A stretch of DNA of 64,000 nt from Sternotherus odoratus (GCA_032164245.1 JAVMKO010000020.1:5607206-5671205), one strand, 5' to 3'. Shown: positions 1 to 11,160, counted from the first letter of the stretch. Notes: generated by a model from the letters alone, not told the origin. Made by a program: numbers and translations.

Positions 1-3000
1 ACACAGACATCCTTTTCCCTTCCCTTCTGCTTGTTAAGGAGCAAGAAGCGTTGTAGCTGCACAAGGAATGTGGTTGTTTAAAGAACACCCTTTGCGTAAA
101 GAAGTGTCCTCTCGTCTGCTCACTTCCTTTCCCAGCTACACAGATGAGCTGGGGGTCATGGCCCCTTCCTACCTCCCCATGTGAGCTGCTGATTATGGGA
201 ACATGTGACTACAATTACGGCAAATAAATGGATCTTCATGGTAAAAATGTCTGTAGAATAGCTTAATGCAGTAAACAGGGCAGGTATAATATTATTCAGT
301 ATATACAGTAGCTATGGGCTATATATGGGTGTTCATATTATCAAATAAGGGTTTGGGGGTGTTGTAGTAAATGTGGGTTTTTAGATATTAACTTAAATAC
401 AAAAGTGTAATGTAATCAACTCAGTGCTTACTCAGCAATTGAATCAAGGGGAACAAATACCGCGATAAAGAAGCCCGTTCACTCAATCCGCCTCTGGGTC
501 CCCCCTGCTCTTCTTTCAACAGCCTGATTCCCATTTCTCCTTGTCATATTTGAGCTTAGACACCAGGCAGGATTTACGGCATAAAAAACATTTCTCTGCG
601 TTTAGATACCTCAGTGGCAGATACTTTATAAATACAGATGGATGGACACAGAGTCACAGACAAGACACAGACGTGCTCGCGAGCGTATACAAACTGGTTT
701 GCTGTTCAGTTTAGAGCACAAAGAACATTACTGACAGGCAGCAACCAATGTTAGTTATTGCAATAAATGTGCAACAACAGTGTTGGGAAGAGACTGAAGT
801 TTATCCCTTGACCCCAATCACCTAACATGACTCTGGGACATGAAAGGTTACAAGCTAGGACTAGCCTCCAATGCCACTGGCTGCAAACAGAGTTAGCCTC
901 GTTTTCATTAATCCCATTTAAAGGCATTTCACTTAAGAAAATAATCATTAAAAAATTCCTGCAAAGCCATACTTAGCATCCAGGGTACGGATCACTTTCC
1001 TTTCTCGCCCATTTTTGGATGCGCTGTTAAGAGCCAAGGTTGATTTATAAATCTCACGCAGAGCTCTGGTGACAGGGTGCCGTGTTTAATAAATTGTCCC
1101 ACCGCTTCGCTAGTTTGCAGCTAGCAAGCAAGCAGATTTCTGTCTTCCAATTCATTCTATGTTTAATTATTTTTCGAGAATCCCACATTAATAAACGCGA
1201 CTGAGCCTGACAACAAATTATACCCTGGCTGTCCGAAACAGTATTCATGGGATCACGCTCAACCCACAGAGATGGGAATTACTAGTTAATTACCAATACA
1301 GCTTGCTACTTAACACTACCAAGATGTACCAATCATAGAATATCAGGGTTGATTTAGTAAGCTAGCTACAGTACAGCTGTTGTACATACCCCGGACTGCA
1401 ATGTAGACCTACCCACAGGGCCATGTTTTATGGCATTTCCTATTCAGTGGGGAGTCAGTGTTCTGCTTTATGTCATTGTAATAGTGCTTCCTGTGGAGAT
1501 TATCAGAAGGAAGCCCCTACGGCGCAGTGCTTCATACATGTTAATTAAGCCACGCAATGTCCCGATGATGCCCAAATCAAAACTCACATCTGAATCACCC
1601 CCAACCTCCCAGTGAGTTCGGAATCTGAGCCCTCTCCACAGTTTTAGAGTTGGCTCCTGTCTCTGTCATGGAGCAAATCAAAGGCCTGCTGGCGCACCTC
1701 CCGGCTTGGAGCCACTGGATGATGGCTTCTAGACTTGAGGCTTCCATCCCTGTGAAGCAGGGACTCTGGTGACAGACACACTCTTTCCACAGCAGTCTGG
1801 CTCTTCTTCTCTGTATGCTCTAATCAAGGAGCTTCACCCAAACACTTCGCTTGTCCCCTTCGCCCCTTGCCAGCATTGTGCAGCAATATCATCGAGGCAG
1901 GGAAGACCTGAAACGCAGCTCCCCTAAAGCTGCTGTCTCATCGCACCATACAGCATTACATGGTCATGCTCCCAAGCTGCTCTCTGTCCTCCTGCATACA
2001 CAGAGGACCCAAACCTCTCCTCTGGCACCGATGTACATCAGAAAGTAGCCCATATAGTCCAACTGGTGTGAGAGTTGGATCAGGCCGGCTGCCCGTGTAT
2101 TCTCCTTTAGGATTAAGCAAGATGCAGCTCCCCAAACTTAGCCACACACAGAAAGGCCCAGACCCTCCAAGGTATTCAGGCTCCCAATTTACAGTGAAAC
2201 CAGTGGAAGTTAGGCCCAACTCCTCAAAGATAATTTATGCTCCTACGTGTACAGCGCCAACCCCCCTGTCCCTCATTCTTAACTCTTCCAGTCCACTGCT
2301 CCTGGCAACAGATGCTCGATTGACCCCCCTGAAGACTAAACCATATGCATCATTACAAGCTTTCCCCATTTTTCCCCAGCTGATCCATGTGCCTCCTCCA
2401 CATGCGGTTGGGAAGGTGGCCTTCCTGACACAGATGCTCACCCATTAAGAACTTGATCAGGACCCTCAAAGTATAAATTGGGTCACACGAACCACTGAAC
2501 TGTCATCAAGTGAATTCCTGTCTTTATTTTACTTATAATTTTTCTGGGGCACTTTGAGTTGCCCACCTGGATTTTCAAATGAGGCGGTCTGGCCAATCTC
2601 ATCATATGTTTTGCAACGGAGGTTGTTTTTTAGAGTTGCAATCTTGCGCTAAATAAATTCTTACTCACCCAGGGCTTCGATCATAGTGCAAGCCTGCAAT
2701 GATGAGGCTTCAGCCACTAGAGGGTGCTTCGAGCTTTGCTTTCCTGATCTATGCCCTTCCTGGAATTGCTAACGTATTGGGGGTGCGTGGGAAAGGGGGT
2801 GCGGGAAATCCTTTGAAGCAATAACGACCATAGAAGTACACCATTTTGTAGAGGAGGTCATTTTATGTTGCCGTTTCCGGACCCGCAGGAAAAATCCAAT
2901 GCTTTTAGACAAAGATTGAGTGAAAGGGCAGTCAGAGAAACCTCTCTGATTTTAGATAGAGCGGTTAAGTTTATGGCTTTAAAAAAAAACCCATTACATT

Positions 3001-3423
3001 TATCAACCTGGAATAGGCCCAAATCCCCTGAATTACCCTGCTGTAGGTTTCAGAAGAGCCTAAATCTCATTGACTTACAATGGGACTTCCACTCCCGCAC
3101 CATCTAGGCATTGTGGAAAATCCTCCCCTTGATTAAATCTACTGCTGGCAATAGAGTTACTCTATTCCATTCTACACAGGTGCTTAGACCCTGGCTTATG
3201 GCCGTTCAATCTGAGTGCCTTCCAGTCCTGCATTAAAACAGAGTGACTAACATCTCTGGATTTATACCGTTGTATCCGAGATCATTACTTGTGGGCCAAA
3301 CATCTTGCACCAACTATAAACTAGAAGAGGGAACCAGAAGCAAAATTTTCCTAAGTAATTTTTGAAGATGGGTCATAAGAGCTCAGTTACGTTCATGGCA
3401 TACACACAGAGAAGTTAGATAAA

Positions 3424-3690
3424 AAATACTCTCGCTAGAAGGTTGCAACATAACACTACTTTATTTCTCGGAATTCAGAACCCAAACACACAAGAACCCC
3501 AAAGCAGAGAGAGATGAAACAGGCTGCTCCGTAAAACATAGTCACAACTAACCCAGTCTTACTCTAGGCTGGCTTTTCTGAAGACTGCCTTTGATAATTG
3601 CTTACTTCCCTACAGAGCCCCCTAGCCTTCAAGCAGGAACAGGGAAACCCTCTGCCTTTGAAGCTTGCAGTTCCAGTATATCACAGGTCA
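3424..3690 (-). repeat. LTR-like dispersed repeat, copy 1
   Basis: Shares an ordered series of blocks with 19364-19590: aaatactct, ctttatttct, attcagaac, acacaagaac, agagag, gaaacaggctgctc, aggctggct, agctctctagc-like. In reverse complement it has an AATAAA followed by about 60 bases, as in an LTR R/U5 region, so an endogenous retroelement LTR on the minus strand is inferred. Neither gag nor pol is nearby. Confidence 0.5.
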
Positions 3691-3822
3691 CCCTAAGCAG
3701 CAAAGTCCAGATCTGAATTTCCCCAGAGTTTGGGGATACACAGCAATCAGGAAACCGATGGTTACAGATTACTAACACAGATTTTTTTAAAAAGCTGGTT
3801 GAATTTTCCTCAATGTCCTATA

Positions 3823-4070
3823 GAGAAAACATGATCTTGTGGTTAAGGCACCGGATTGCAGTTCAGGAAATGTGGATTCCATTCCTGGCTCTTATGTGGC
3901 CTTGAGTAAGTTACCTGGTATCTCTAGGTCTCAGTTTCCTACCTGTAAAATGGGGATAAATCTTTCTTTCTCCAGGATATGTACTTCGGTCATAAGCTCT
4001 TCAGGACCAGGGCTGCATCTTACTATGTGTATGTACAGCAACTAGCACAATGAAGTAGCAATGTTGGTTG
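3823..4070 (+). mobile_element. tRNA-derived SINE in TACR1 intron 2
   Basis: A pol III A-box-like ttgtggttaaggcac and B-box-like ggattccattcct are followed by the core ctcagtttcctacctgtaaaatggggata. The tail resembles the common turtle SINE end …gggctgcatc…gtatgtacagcaactagcacaatg. It is an old, diverged copy. Confidence 0.8.
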
Positions 4071-4389
4071 CTGCTGTGACACCAAGAATAATGTTCAACC
4101 CTATCTCTACACCGAGTCCTCTTATAGCACAGTGTCTATTTCCCTTTAGACCAAGCGTCTAAAGAAACCGTGTTTTGTTTCAAGTGAATGGATAACGAGG
4201 TAGGTGAATTCTCAATGGTGTACTTCTTCCGGTCTTGTTTGATAAAGGGATGTAGAAGAAAGCCTGGGGCCATGTTTTAAAAACGTATTTCAAATTTGGA
4301 ATGTAGTGTTTTGAGGTCATGTGTGGATTCGCTGAATCTCTGCATAGGGAAGGCTGGGGGAGGAATGGGCTTTATAGGCTTTTTGTAAG

Positions 4390-4680
4390 AGCTAGAACTG
4401 GTCAAAAAAATTTCCAGTGGAACAGGAAAAATTTTCTGTTGAAAAATGCTGATTCCACACAACCTAAATGTTTCACGGGAATGCACCATTTTATCAACAT
4501 TTTTGTGGGAAATCAATGAAATGTTTTGTTTTGACTTATGGTACATTACATTTTGACATTCTAAATTATAAATATTAAAATGAAATGTGTGGATCAGTCA
4601 ATGCAAAACTTTTTAGAATATTTCATTTTGAAAAAAAAAATGAGAATTTTGACTTTGTTCCGATTTGGGACAGAACTAGA
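4390..4680. repeat. A/T-rich AAAATTTTC/TTTCATTTTG dispersed repeat
   Basis: Motifs such as gtcaaaaaaatttccag, gaaaaattttctgttg and tttcattttgaaaa recur at 30855-31010, 37735-37930 and 54505-54800, suggesting one interspersed family. The class is unknown and there is no coding capacity. Confidence 0.5.
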
Positions 4681-6098
4681 TTTTGAAATACCAGAATTGC
4701 CAGTGGGACTGAAGGGGAGCTCTGGTAGACCGGGTCAGAGAACGGGGTTTCAGGAAGAAGGTTTTGTAGGGAGGAAGGTACAAAGACAAGTAGGATTCTT
4801 CATCGTAGGGGAGGAAGTCCTATGTCTAATTAGAACACAGTGTGTAAAATGCATTCGTTCCTTTTTCTTGGAAAGGTGCCAATGTCAATCACAACTAAAA
4901 TACAGCGACTCAGTTCAGCACAGAATGTGGCTTTGCTTCTGGAGGGAACTCAAGACAGGCAGCGACATTCTAGGTCTGCTTGTGAGCTCACTCAAATGTT
5001 TACATGGGTGCCACTTGTGACATTTCGCCAGCAAGAACGAAAGCATGCACAGGGAGGGAGATCTCCTTTCCAGACAGCTGCTTATTCAGGCTGGCTCTGT
5101 GTATGTTTCCATCAGGGATGGGGATGGCCTGATTGATAACTGGCTGGGGTGTGAAATCCTTTATTTGCATGGGATAAGAGGATCCTTGCATTTTGCATTG
5201 GGATAAGAGGATCTCTCTTCAATAAAGCAATGACAAAAGAAGCAGTGTCATCTTTAGAAACAGCTTGTGATTCACTGTCTTAAAAAAAAATCACATCTCA
5301 GGAGGATGCCCAAACAATAATAGACTTCAGGAGGTCTTGAGATGAGCTTCAGCTGAGAACAGAAATTGGATGGACTCTGGAGACTAAACTGATTTGTAGA
5401 CTGCTCACATGTAGTGGCTCCAAGCACAGAAATAAAGTAAAGAGACAGCCTACCTCCCAAAGAATGCGTGTCCGGGATTGTCAGAAGGGCACTGGATTCC
5501 AGTGGGAGTTAGAGGCCCAATTCTCCCGAGTGCTTCTGAAAAGCCCAGCAGCCCTCAAGGTTGATGAAAAGATCCAACAGGTAGAGGAAGCAAACTAACA
5601 GGAAGTTTAAACGAGGCTGTCCCAGAGCACACCCTCGGCGACCCAGTTTACCACACTGCCTGGTCCATTTGGGTGGTCTCTGCCGCACAACATACACAGT
5701 CTGTTCTTTTTCCCCACGACCAGCTTTAACCTTCAGATTCCAGGCATCACAGAACACAGTACAGGTATGCACCTGGCTTTTTCTGCCACCAGCTCTCAGC
5801 TCCCCCTTTATCTGCTGTTCCTGCCAATTAGGTTTTCCCCTTATTGGGCTAATATCTCACTAGCCTAATCGTTGCCCTACAAACGTCAACAACCCCTATC
5901 GCAATAGGTTCCAGTTAAGCCTGCAAAGTTCTCGGTCTCTCAGTTATCTCAGTAACCCTGCCACATAGCCTTAACATTTTTCATGCAATGTTTTCCCGAG
6001 GGTGTTGAATGCTTTTCTGAAATCCGACAGCCAGACTTTCCAGAAGTACCAAGCACTCACAAATCCCATTGACATCAATAAGACCTTCTGGTGCTCAC

Positions 6099-6223
6099 TA
6101 GAGTGACCAGACAGCAAATGTGAAAAATCGGGACAGGGAGTGGGGGGGTAATAGGAGTCTATATAAGAAAAAGACCCAAAAATCAGGACTGTCCCTATAA
6201 AATCGGGACATCTGCTCACCCTA
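6099..6223 (+). mobile_element. hAT-like MITE (TAGGGTGACC ends), copy 1
   Basis: Ends TAGAGTGACC and GCTCACCCTA are imperfect inverted repeats around a body with aaatcggga…tatataagaaaaag…gtccctata. Flanks tgctcact and tgctcagc share six of eight bases, consistent with a worn 8-bp target duplication. It lies 88 bp upstream of TACR1 exon 3. About 125 bp; no coding capacity. Confidence 0.85.
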
Positions 6224-6310
6224 TGCTCAGCACGTCTGAGAATCAGACCCCAAATACCCTGCATGTTTTTCTGTATGCTCAAACAGCATTTTACCATGAC
6301 AAACTTTCAG

Positions 6311-6461
6311 GTATCATTTCTGCGTGACTGTGCTGATCTACTTCTTGCCGCTCCTGGTGATAGGATGTGCCTACACGGTGGTTGGCATCACTCTGTGGGC
6401 TAGTGAGATACCCGGCGATTCTTCCGACCGCTACCATGAGCAGGTGTCCGCCAAGCGAAAG
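6311..6461 (+). CDS. TACR1: TACR1 (neurokinin-1 receptor) exon 3: TM5 and start of intracellular loop 3
   Basis: Internal coding exon of the substance P receptor, a class A Gq-coupled GPCR of the plasma membrane. It is 151 bases long, with acceptor …ctttcag before 6311 and donor gtaagc from 6462. The first base completes a split codon; 50 full codons follow and end on a codon boundary at Lys245 (human numbering). The peptide starts [18 protein letters not shown] and continues into SAKRK at the base of TM6. His197, a known ligand and antagonist contact, and the TM5 proline of FLP are present. Compared with human as I recall it, Ile198 is Phe and Tyr214 is Cys. The loop segment [14 protein letters not shown] looks strictly conserved and separates it from the paralogues TACR2 and TACR3. 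Exon length and phase match mammalian TACR1. Confidence 0.97.
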
Positions 6462-7620
6462 GTAAGCCGCTTTCCAACCTCAGGGCAGAATAATCAGGGA
6501 GCGGGTGTGCAAAGGCAATTGAACAAACTTGGGTCAATGGTTATTTACTCTCTCTCAGCCATGCTTTAAATGGAACGTAGCCTATACGCAATGGCCAAAC
6601 TTTTGAACTGTTGCCACCAACTTTGGATGTCTTGGGCTTTTTTGGGGGGTGCACAACCTGACTCCCAGGGTCCTGATTTTTTAAAGGGTTGAGACTTGCA
6701 AGTACAGATGGGAGCTACCGTTTCTCAGTTCCTTTGAAAAATCAGGCCCAACAAGATGCCAGCTGGATACCCAAAAACTCAGGCACCAAAAAAGGGGCTG
6801 TGTGTGTAAATTTTTAACAATGAGGCACTGAGTGCTTTAATACCAAACTCAAATTAAGGTGTGTGTTAGGTTTTGGAGACACTGGATGGCTCAGATAACT
6901 GGTAATGGGATCATGCTCAGGAAAGAGACATCATTTCAAATCTAGCCCTAGACAGCAGTGGCCAAAAGTCATTAATACAGAGCAAGGTGGAAGGGGGGAA
7001 ATCATAGAAGATCAGGGTTGGAAGAGACCCCAGGAAGTCCAACCCCCTGCTCAAAGCAGGACCAATCCCAACTCAATTATCGCAGCCAAGGCTCTGTCAA
7101 GCTGGGCCTTAAAAACCTCTAAGGATGGAGATTCCATCACCTCCCTAGGTAACCCATTCCAGTGCTTCACCACCCTCCTAGTGAAATAGTGATTCTTAAT
7201 ATCCAACCTAGATCTCTCCCACTGCAACTTGAGACTGTTGCTCCTTGTTCCGTCATCTGCCACCCAATATGTTTAGGTTCAATCTGTTTCCTAAAGACAG
7301 TGATACAAACATCCCCACCATTCTCACCACAAAAATAATTGGTTCCCTTGGTTGAAAATCACAATAGAAAGGCCAAGGGTTGACTGAAGGAGAAGACCAC
7401 TTCTTACTCCTTGAAGTGGTCCCTTCCAGGGTAGAGTTGAAGCACATGAAGCACAAGTCTGCCTTGCTCATCTGTCTTCCTGTGGATCAACAGAGGACTC
7501 CTCTTCCCAGGATGGCCACCCCATCATTCTTCCCCATAGTCACTCATGCTGTCTTCCATTCTGCTTTGTTCAAAGGGTACAGGTAAACTTCTGCTATAAC
7601 CAAGTCTCGCTCTTGTACAG
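6462..7620 (+). other. TACR1: TACR1 intron 3
   Basis: Phase-0 intron of 1159 bases with donor gtaagc and acceptor …ctcttgtacag, between two exons that join in frame (…AKRK | VVKMM…). It carries one antisense CR1 3' end at 7000-7264. The rest shows no recognised element. An open frame runs on past the exon 3 donor for about 30 codons, but it loses all receptor similarity and is read-through. Confidence 0.93.
7000..7264 (-). mobile_element. CR1 LINE 3' end, antisense to TACR1
   Basis: The reverse complement reads as the end of a CR1 second ORF plus its short 3' UTR. The peptide KHWNGLPREVMESPSLEVFK, frequent at the CR1 ORF2 C-terminus, lies within the minus-strand frame 7051-7263. It is followed by the …TTGAGCAGGGGGTTGGACT…-type 3' UTR, which closes in TCTATGAT at about 7000. 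The copy is 5'-truncated, as is usual for LINE insertions, and has no intact reverse transcriptase. Confidence 0.9.
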
Positions 7621-7817
7621 GTGGTGAAGATGATGATCGTTGTGGTGTGCACATTCGCTGGCTGCTGGCTGCCCTACCACGTCTACTTCCTCTTGCATTT
7701 CTTTAACCCCGATTGGTACCAGGAGAAGTTTATTCAGCAGGTCTACTTAGCAGTCATGTGGCTGGCCATGAGCTCCACAATGTACAACCCCATCATCTAC
7801 TGCTGCCTCAATGACAG
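7621..7817 (+). CDS. TACR1: TACR1 exon 4: TM6, extracellular loop 3 and TM7
   Basis: Internal coding exon of 197 bases; acceptor …cttgtacag, donor gtgagt from 7818. It encodes Val246-Asp310 and the first two bases of the Arg311 codon (human numbering). TM6 carries the toggle motif CWLP (260-263) and the ligand-contact His265; TM7 ends in NPIIY (301-305), the NPxxY switch, followed by CCLNDR. Tyr287 (QQVY) is retained. Differences from human as recalled: Ile259 to Gly, Phe264 to Tyr, Phe267 to Tyr, Pro271 to His, Tyr272 to Phe and Ile290 to Val, with loop 3 reading [16 protein letters not shown] at TM6 resembles the TACR3 version, but the rest of the gene, especially the C-tail, is clearly TACR1. 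Length and phase match mammalian exon 4. Confidence 0.97.
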
Positions 7818-8529
7818 GTGAGTTATGAGCTTGGCTAACGGCTGAGTGCAAAGAAGGGGAGACGTGGGGATGGACCAGGTACAGAAGAGGCCCCTAGACA
7901 TGGTGGTGAGTTGCAGCTTACCAGGGATGGCTGTTCAAATTACTCTGCAAATTGTTTGGCTTTTCCTACAGATGGCGCGTACCAAATTAACAGCTACACC
8001 AGGGTGTCTCCCTACCACAGTTGTTTAAATTAAGGGGCTGATTTTCCTAAGTACCGACGTGTTCATCGGAAGTCAATGGGAACTGCAGGTGTTGAGCCCC
8101 TCTGAATCATCAGGCATTACATTTTCAAAGACTTTAGGCAGCCAAAGTCAAATAAAAACTCCAAGTTCTTTCCAGAACAGTTTTCCCTTGTCAACAGGGC
8201 TACAGCAGAGACTCTAGATCAGAGACTCACCAGAGTATATATTTCTTACAGCTCCTCTGGGATCTGATAGCGCAATCTTTATTCAATTAAAAAAATGGCA
8301 CCATCCAATCACTTTAATGATTGCCAGCTTGTCTTTTCTTAAATGAAAAACATTCAACATGAAATAAGCTCTCGTTTCAACCATTTATATGTTTTTCCTT
8401 TAAAAAGAAATACTTTCCATTTTTCTCCATGTGGGTGGAAATATGGTTGGTTGTTCCCCACTTTCTCTGCCTTATCCCCTACTTTTCCAGAGGCAAGGAG
8501 GGGGAAAAAAGTTAGGGTATGTTAAGGGC

Positions 8530-8835
8530 TGTTGTAAAGACGGGGATCAATTGTTCTCCATGTCCACTGAAGGTAGGGCAAGAAGTAATGGGCTTAATCT
8601 TCAACATGGAAGATTTAGGTTAGATATTAGGAAAAGCTTTCTAATGCAAAGGATAGTTAAGTGCCAGAATAGGTTTCCAAGGGAGGTGGTGGAATCTCTG
8701 TCATTGGCTGCTTTTAAGGACAGGTTGGACAAACACCTGTCCAGGATGGTCTAGGTTTACTTCAAAGTGCCTCAGTGCAGGGGGGGATGGACTGGATAAC
8801 ATCTCGAGGTACCTTCCAACCTGACAGTTCTAGGA
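8530..8835 (+). mobile_element. CR1 LINE 3' end, sense to TACR1
   Basis: The + strand encodes a decayed CR1 ORF2 C-terminus (GRFRLDIRKSF… then REVVESLSLAAFK) and then a 3' UTR with GATGGACTGGATAACAT…CTTCCAACCTGACAGTTCTA. The subfamily differs from the intron 3 copy. It is 5'-truncated and non-functional. Confidence 0.88.
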
Positions 8836-8865
8836 TTTTTTGAAATTCCAATGACCACTTTACAG

Positions 8866-8945
8866 AAGGGTAAACTGAGGCACAGCAGGGGAGTGACTTA
8901 AATATCAGATGGTGAGTCAGAAGCAGAGCTGGAAACAGAATGAGG
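8866..8945 (-). repeat. SINE core fragment (MIR-like), antisense
   Basis: The string gtaaactgaggcacag, followed by agtgactt and agcagagctgg, is the reverse complement of the …CTGTGCCTCAGTTT… core shared by MIR-type and turtle tRNA SINEs. The copy is short and degraded. Confidence 0.55.
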
Positions 8946-9105
8946 CAGCATGGTCTGGTGAACTGAATACTGGATATTAAGGCTGGAGAGCTGGTCACAC
9001 TTACTTGCATATGCTGGGTGTCTCCTATGGATTGCACTGAAAACATTCTGTAACCAGCTCAGCATGTTCTAGGCCTAACATCCCTGCACTTGGCTGTCTC
9101 CTCAG

Positions 9106-9397
9106 ATTCCGCATTGGCTTTAAGCACGCTTTCCGGTGGTGCCCTTTCATCAGCGCTAGGGAATACGAAGGGCTGGAAATGAAGTCTGCCAGGTACCTCC
9201 AGACCCAGAGCAGCATGTACAAGGTCAGCCGGATGGAGACAACGGTATCTTCTGTCACCGGAAACACCGAGGAAGACATTGACGAGAGCAGCAAAATGAA
9301 GCGCCTGTCCGTGGATATGACATCCAACGGCTCCTCCCGCAGTGACTCTAAAACCGTCTCTGAAAGCTTCAGCTTCTATTCCAACACGCTCTCCTAA
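9106..9397 (+). CDS. TACR1: TACR1 exon 5 (coding part): helix 8 and C-terminal tail
   Basis: Last coding exon; acceptor …gtctcctcag, first base completes Arg311 (AG|A), then 96 residues and a TAA stop at 9395-9397. It encodes amphipathic helix 8 (FRIGFKHAFRWCPF) and the cytoplasmic tail with EYEGLEMKS, RYLQTQSSMYKVSRMETT and a Ser/Thr-rich end (SSRSDSKTVSESFSFYSNTLS). That end is where GRK phosphorylation and arrestin binding occur in the family. Residues 312-407 give the same final length as human TACR1 as recalled. Human Cys322, of the CC palmitoylation pair, is Trp here (WC), as in TACR3; Cys323 remains. The middle of the tail (SSVTGNTEEDIDESSKMKRL) is the most divergent part, as expected for this family. 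Confidence 0.97.
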
Positions 9398-11160
9398 GCT
9401 GCCATCCAACCGAGCAAGGGTCAGAAAATATTGCTTCGACCTACGCCCCCAGTCTCCATTAACCATATATCCAGGTGTGCCTGTATTCACCTTTTCCTGA
9501 TGAAGATGCTACGGCTCGGTTGCGACAGTAGCCACCTCTCAACAGTGTGCCTGTCTGGCCCAGTGTAATTACATTGGTTAACATCAACGCTATCTTCTCC
9601 CTCTGTGGTATCTTGCAGTCGTTTGCTGGGCTGAACGCTTAACCGGTGCTTTTCACTGAAAGCAGATCTTCACTTATAATACAGCATTGCAGAAAACAGG
9701 TGGTCGGCATCAGAACTTGGCCCTCCATGCTGCTGTTCATTCTCAAGCTGTGGGCGTCTGAATGCAATATAGATTTCCACTGGGGTGCAAGCGGGGGCTT
9801 TTTCCATCTGCTTTCCCCATTATTTTTGTTGTCAGACCTCCTCCCTTACTTGCCATTCACTTGTTGCCAATTAACAACATGAGAAATGGTATCAAAAGAG
9901 GAAGATGGAGCTGGTGACTTATGAAACTACCGACACAAAATGAGAGTCCACCTCCTAAGTAGGCAACAGTACAGCAAGGCTGCCTCTCTTGCACGTGAAT
10001 TGTTAAACACAGAGGATTTCAGTTCCTTTTAGGTGAAGGAAAGATTGAAACTCTTGAGGTTTACTGCTGCCAGCCCCCGCCTTTCTTTTTAATCTCTGCT
10101 ACTCAACTTTCTGTCAAGGTATACTCCTCCTTCTCCTGAGGATCCTGTCTGTAGTGTAATTCGGGCAGAGTTTACTGGACTCAAGTTAAAATTGACCGTG
10201 TGACATGTTCAGCTGCTTTTGCTCTTACCGCTGAAAAGGTTCTAGCACCACCTTTGATTTCTTCCGGGTCTCCTAGACTCAACTCTTTGCATGATCCTAA
10301 CCTGATGATGCAAAGATGTCAAGATCTAGGACTGCAGAACCAAGCCAGAACCTCTGGTGTTTGCTCTAGCTGGCTGGCTCTGGGAGTTTCAGATACACCT
10401 CGATCCATTGGCCTCACTCTAATTTCTACACAATGCTAATTTGACACTCTAGAGCTTGGAAATGTCTTTATTTAAAGTTCTATATGGGGTTTGTGGCTTC
10501 TATCATTGTCATCTGGATAGTCCAAGAGATGCACAATACCAAATTCACTAATACGTTTTTCCCTTTTTAACACCCACCGAATTATTCTTAGTCTATAAAG
10601 GGAAATACAGCAAGAAACAAAATGTCTGGGTCTTCAGCAGTGTACCACTCCCAGCCCCTCAAAACATGTTTGGGTACTGGTCCTGTACATGGCTGGCCTG
10701 GGGTTTCCTTGGATGTTTCCCTGTTAAGTGGTGACCAGGCCTGACTATGCTACAGTACCACGTCCCATAGATTATCAACATCTCCTTTCATCCAAGTCCT
10801 GGCTGAGATGACCTCTCATGCTTCCTGTCTCATGGGACAAGAACTCACACTTATTTTCCAGCTGCTGCTGCCTTAGTCTTCAAATCATTTTCTAGTAGCT
10901 TGCATGATGTGGGGGAAAGGAAGGGTCACAGATGGAGGAGAGGATTTTTTTTAGTTTTGCATGCAGAGTTCAGACCCACAGCTTGAAGTCTGATGCTATA
11001 TCTACACCACTTGGTATCACGCTGTCCTACAACATTTAAGTACCCAACACACAGCATGAGCCCAGTGAACTGAGATACCTTAGTGAGATAGTAGCAATGT
11101 AGTTTATGTTGCAAGCAATGAGTTTTCGCTCTGACAATAAAGTTTGGTGGAATTGATCTT
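9398..11160 (+). other. TACR1: Probable TACR1 3' UTR, proximal part
   Basis: Sequence directly after the stop codon with no recognised repeats. An AATAAA at 11136-11141 (ctgacaataaagtttggtgg) is the first convincing poly(A) signal with T/G-rich sequence after it, and would give a 3' UTR of about 1.75 kb. Mammalian TACR1 also has a long 3' UTR. No cleavage site can be proven from sequence alone. Confidence 0.5.
11136..11141 (+). promoter_or_regulatory. Candidate TACR1 poly(A) signal, proximal
   Basis: Canonical AATAAA followed by gtttggtgga and TT-rich sequence, 1.7 kb after the stop. It is preferred as the short-form end because nothing between the stop and this point looks better. Confidence 0.4.

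Larger units (their letters stand above)
1..6310 (+). other. TACR1: TACR1 intron 2, 3' portion
   Basis: This stretch precedes the first recognisable exon and ends in a normal acceptor (…aactttcag) at 6310. No sequence resembling TACR1 exon 2 (the TM4/extracellular loop 2 region) was found, so it is read as the tail of intron 2. It holds an antisense fragment of a GTCTACAC-type MITE near 1320-1412, an LTR-like repeat at 3424-3690, a tRNA-derived SINE at 3823-4070, an A/T-rich dispersed repeat at 4390-4680 and a hAT-like MITE at 6099-6223. I see nothing recognisable in 1-1320, 1413-3420 or 4680-6098; the open frames there (up to about 160 codons) show no family resemblance. Confidence 0.7.
7818..9105 (+). 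other. TACR1: TACR1 intron 4
   Basis: Phase-2 intron of 1288 bases with donor gtgagt and a pyrimidine-rich acceptor (…ggctgtctcctcag). It contains a sense CR1 3' fragment at 8530-8835 and, just after it, a short MIR/SINE-like antisense core near 8866-8945 (aaactgaggcacag). Nothing else is recognised. Confidence 0.92.

Noticed and set aside
1960..2448. Open frame of 162 codons on the + strand
   Set aside because: It lies in a TACR1 intron, overlaps a minus-strand frame, is low in domain-like features and shows no splice or promoter context. A frame of this length is expected by chance in 64 kb.
1..6310. Search for TACR1 exon 2
   Set aside because: No stretch matches the expected TM4/loop 2 peptide with GT/AG borders, so exon 2 is taken to lie upstream of the window.
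7621..7817. Identity as TACR3 instead of TACR1 because of YHVYF and RWCPF
   Set aside because: Loop 3, the C-terminal tail (EYEGLEMKS, RYLQTQ, SDSKT…ESFSF) and exon 3 all match TACR1; TACR3 has a different and longer tail.
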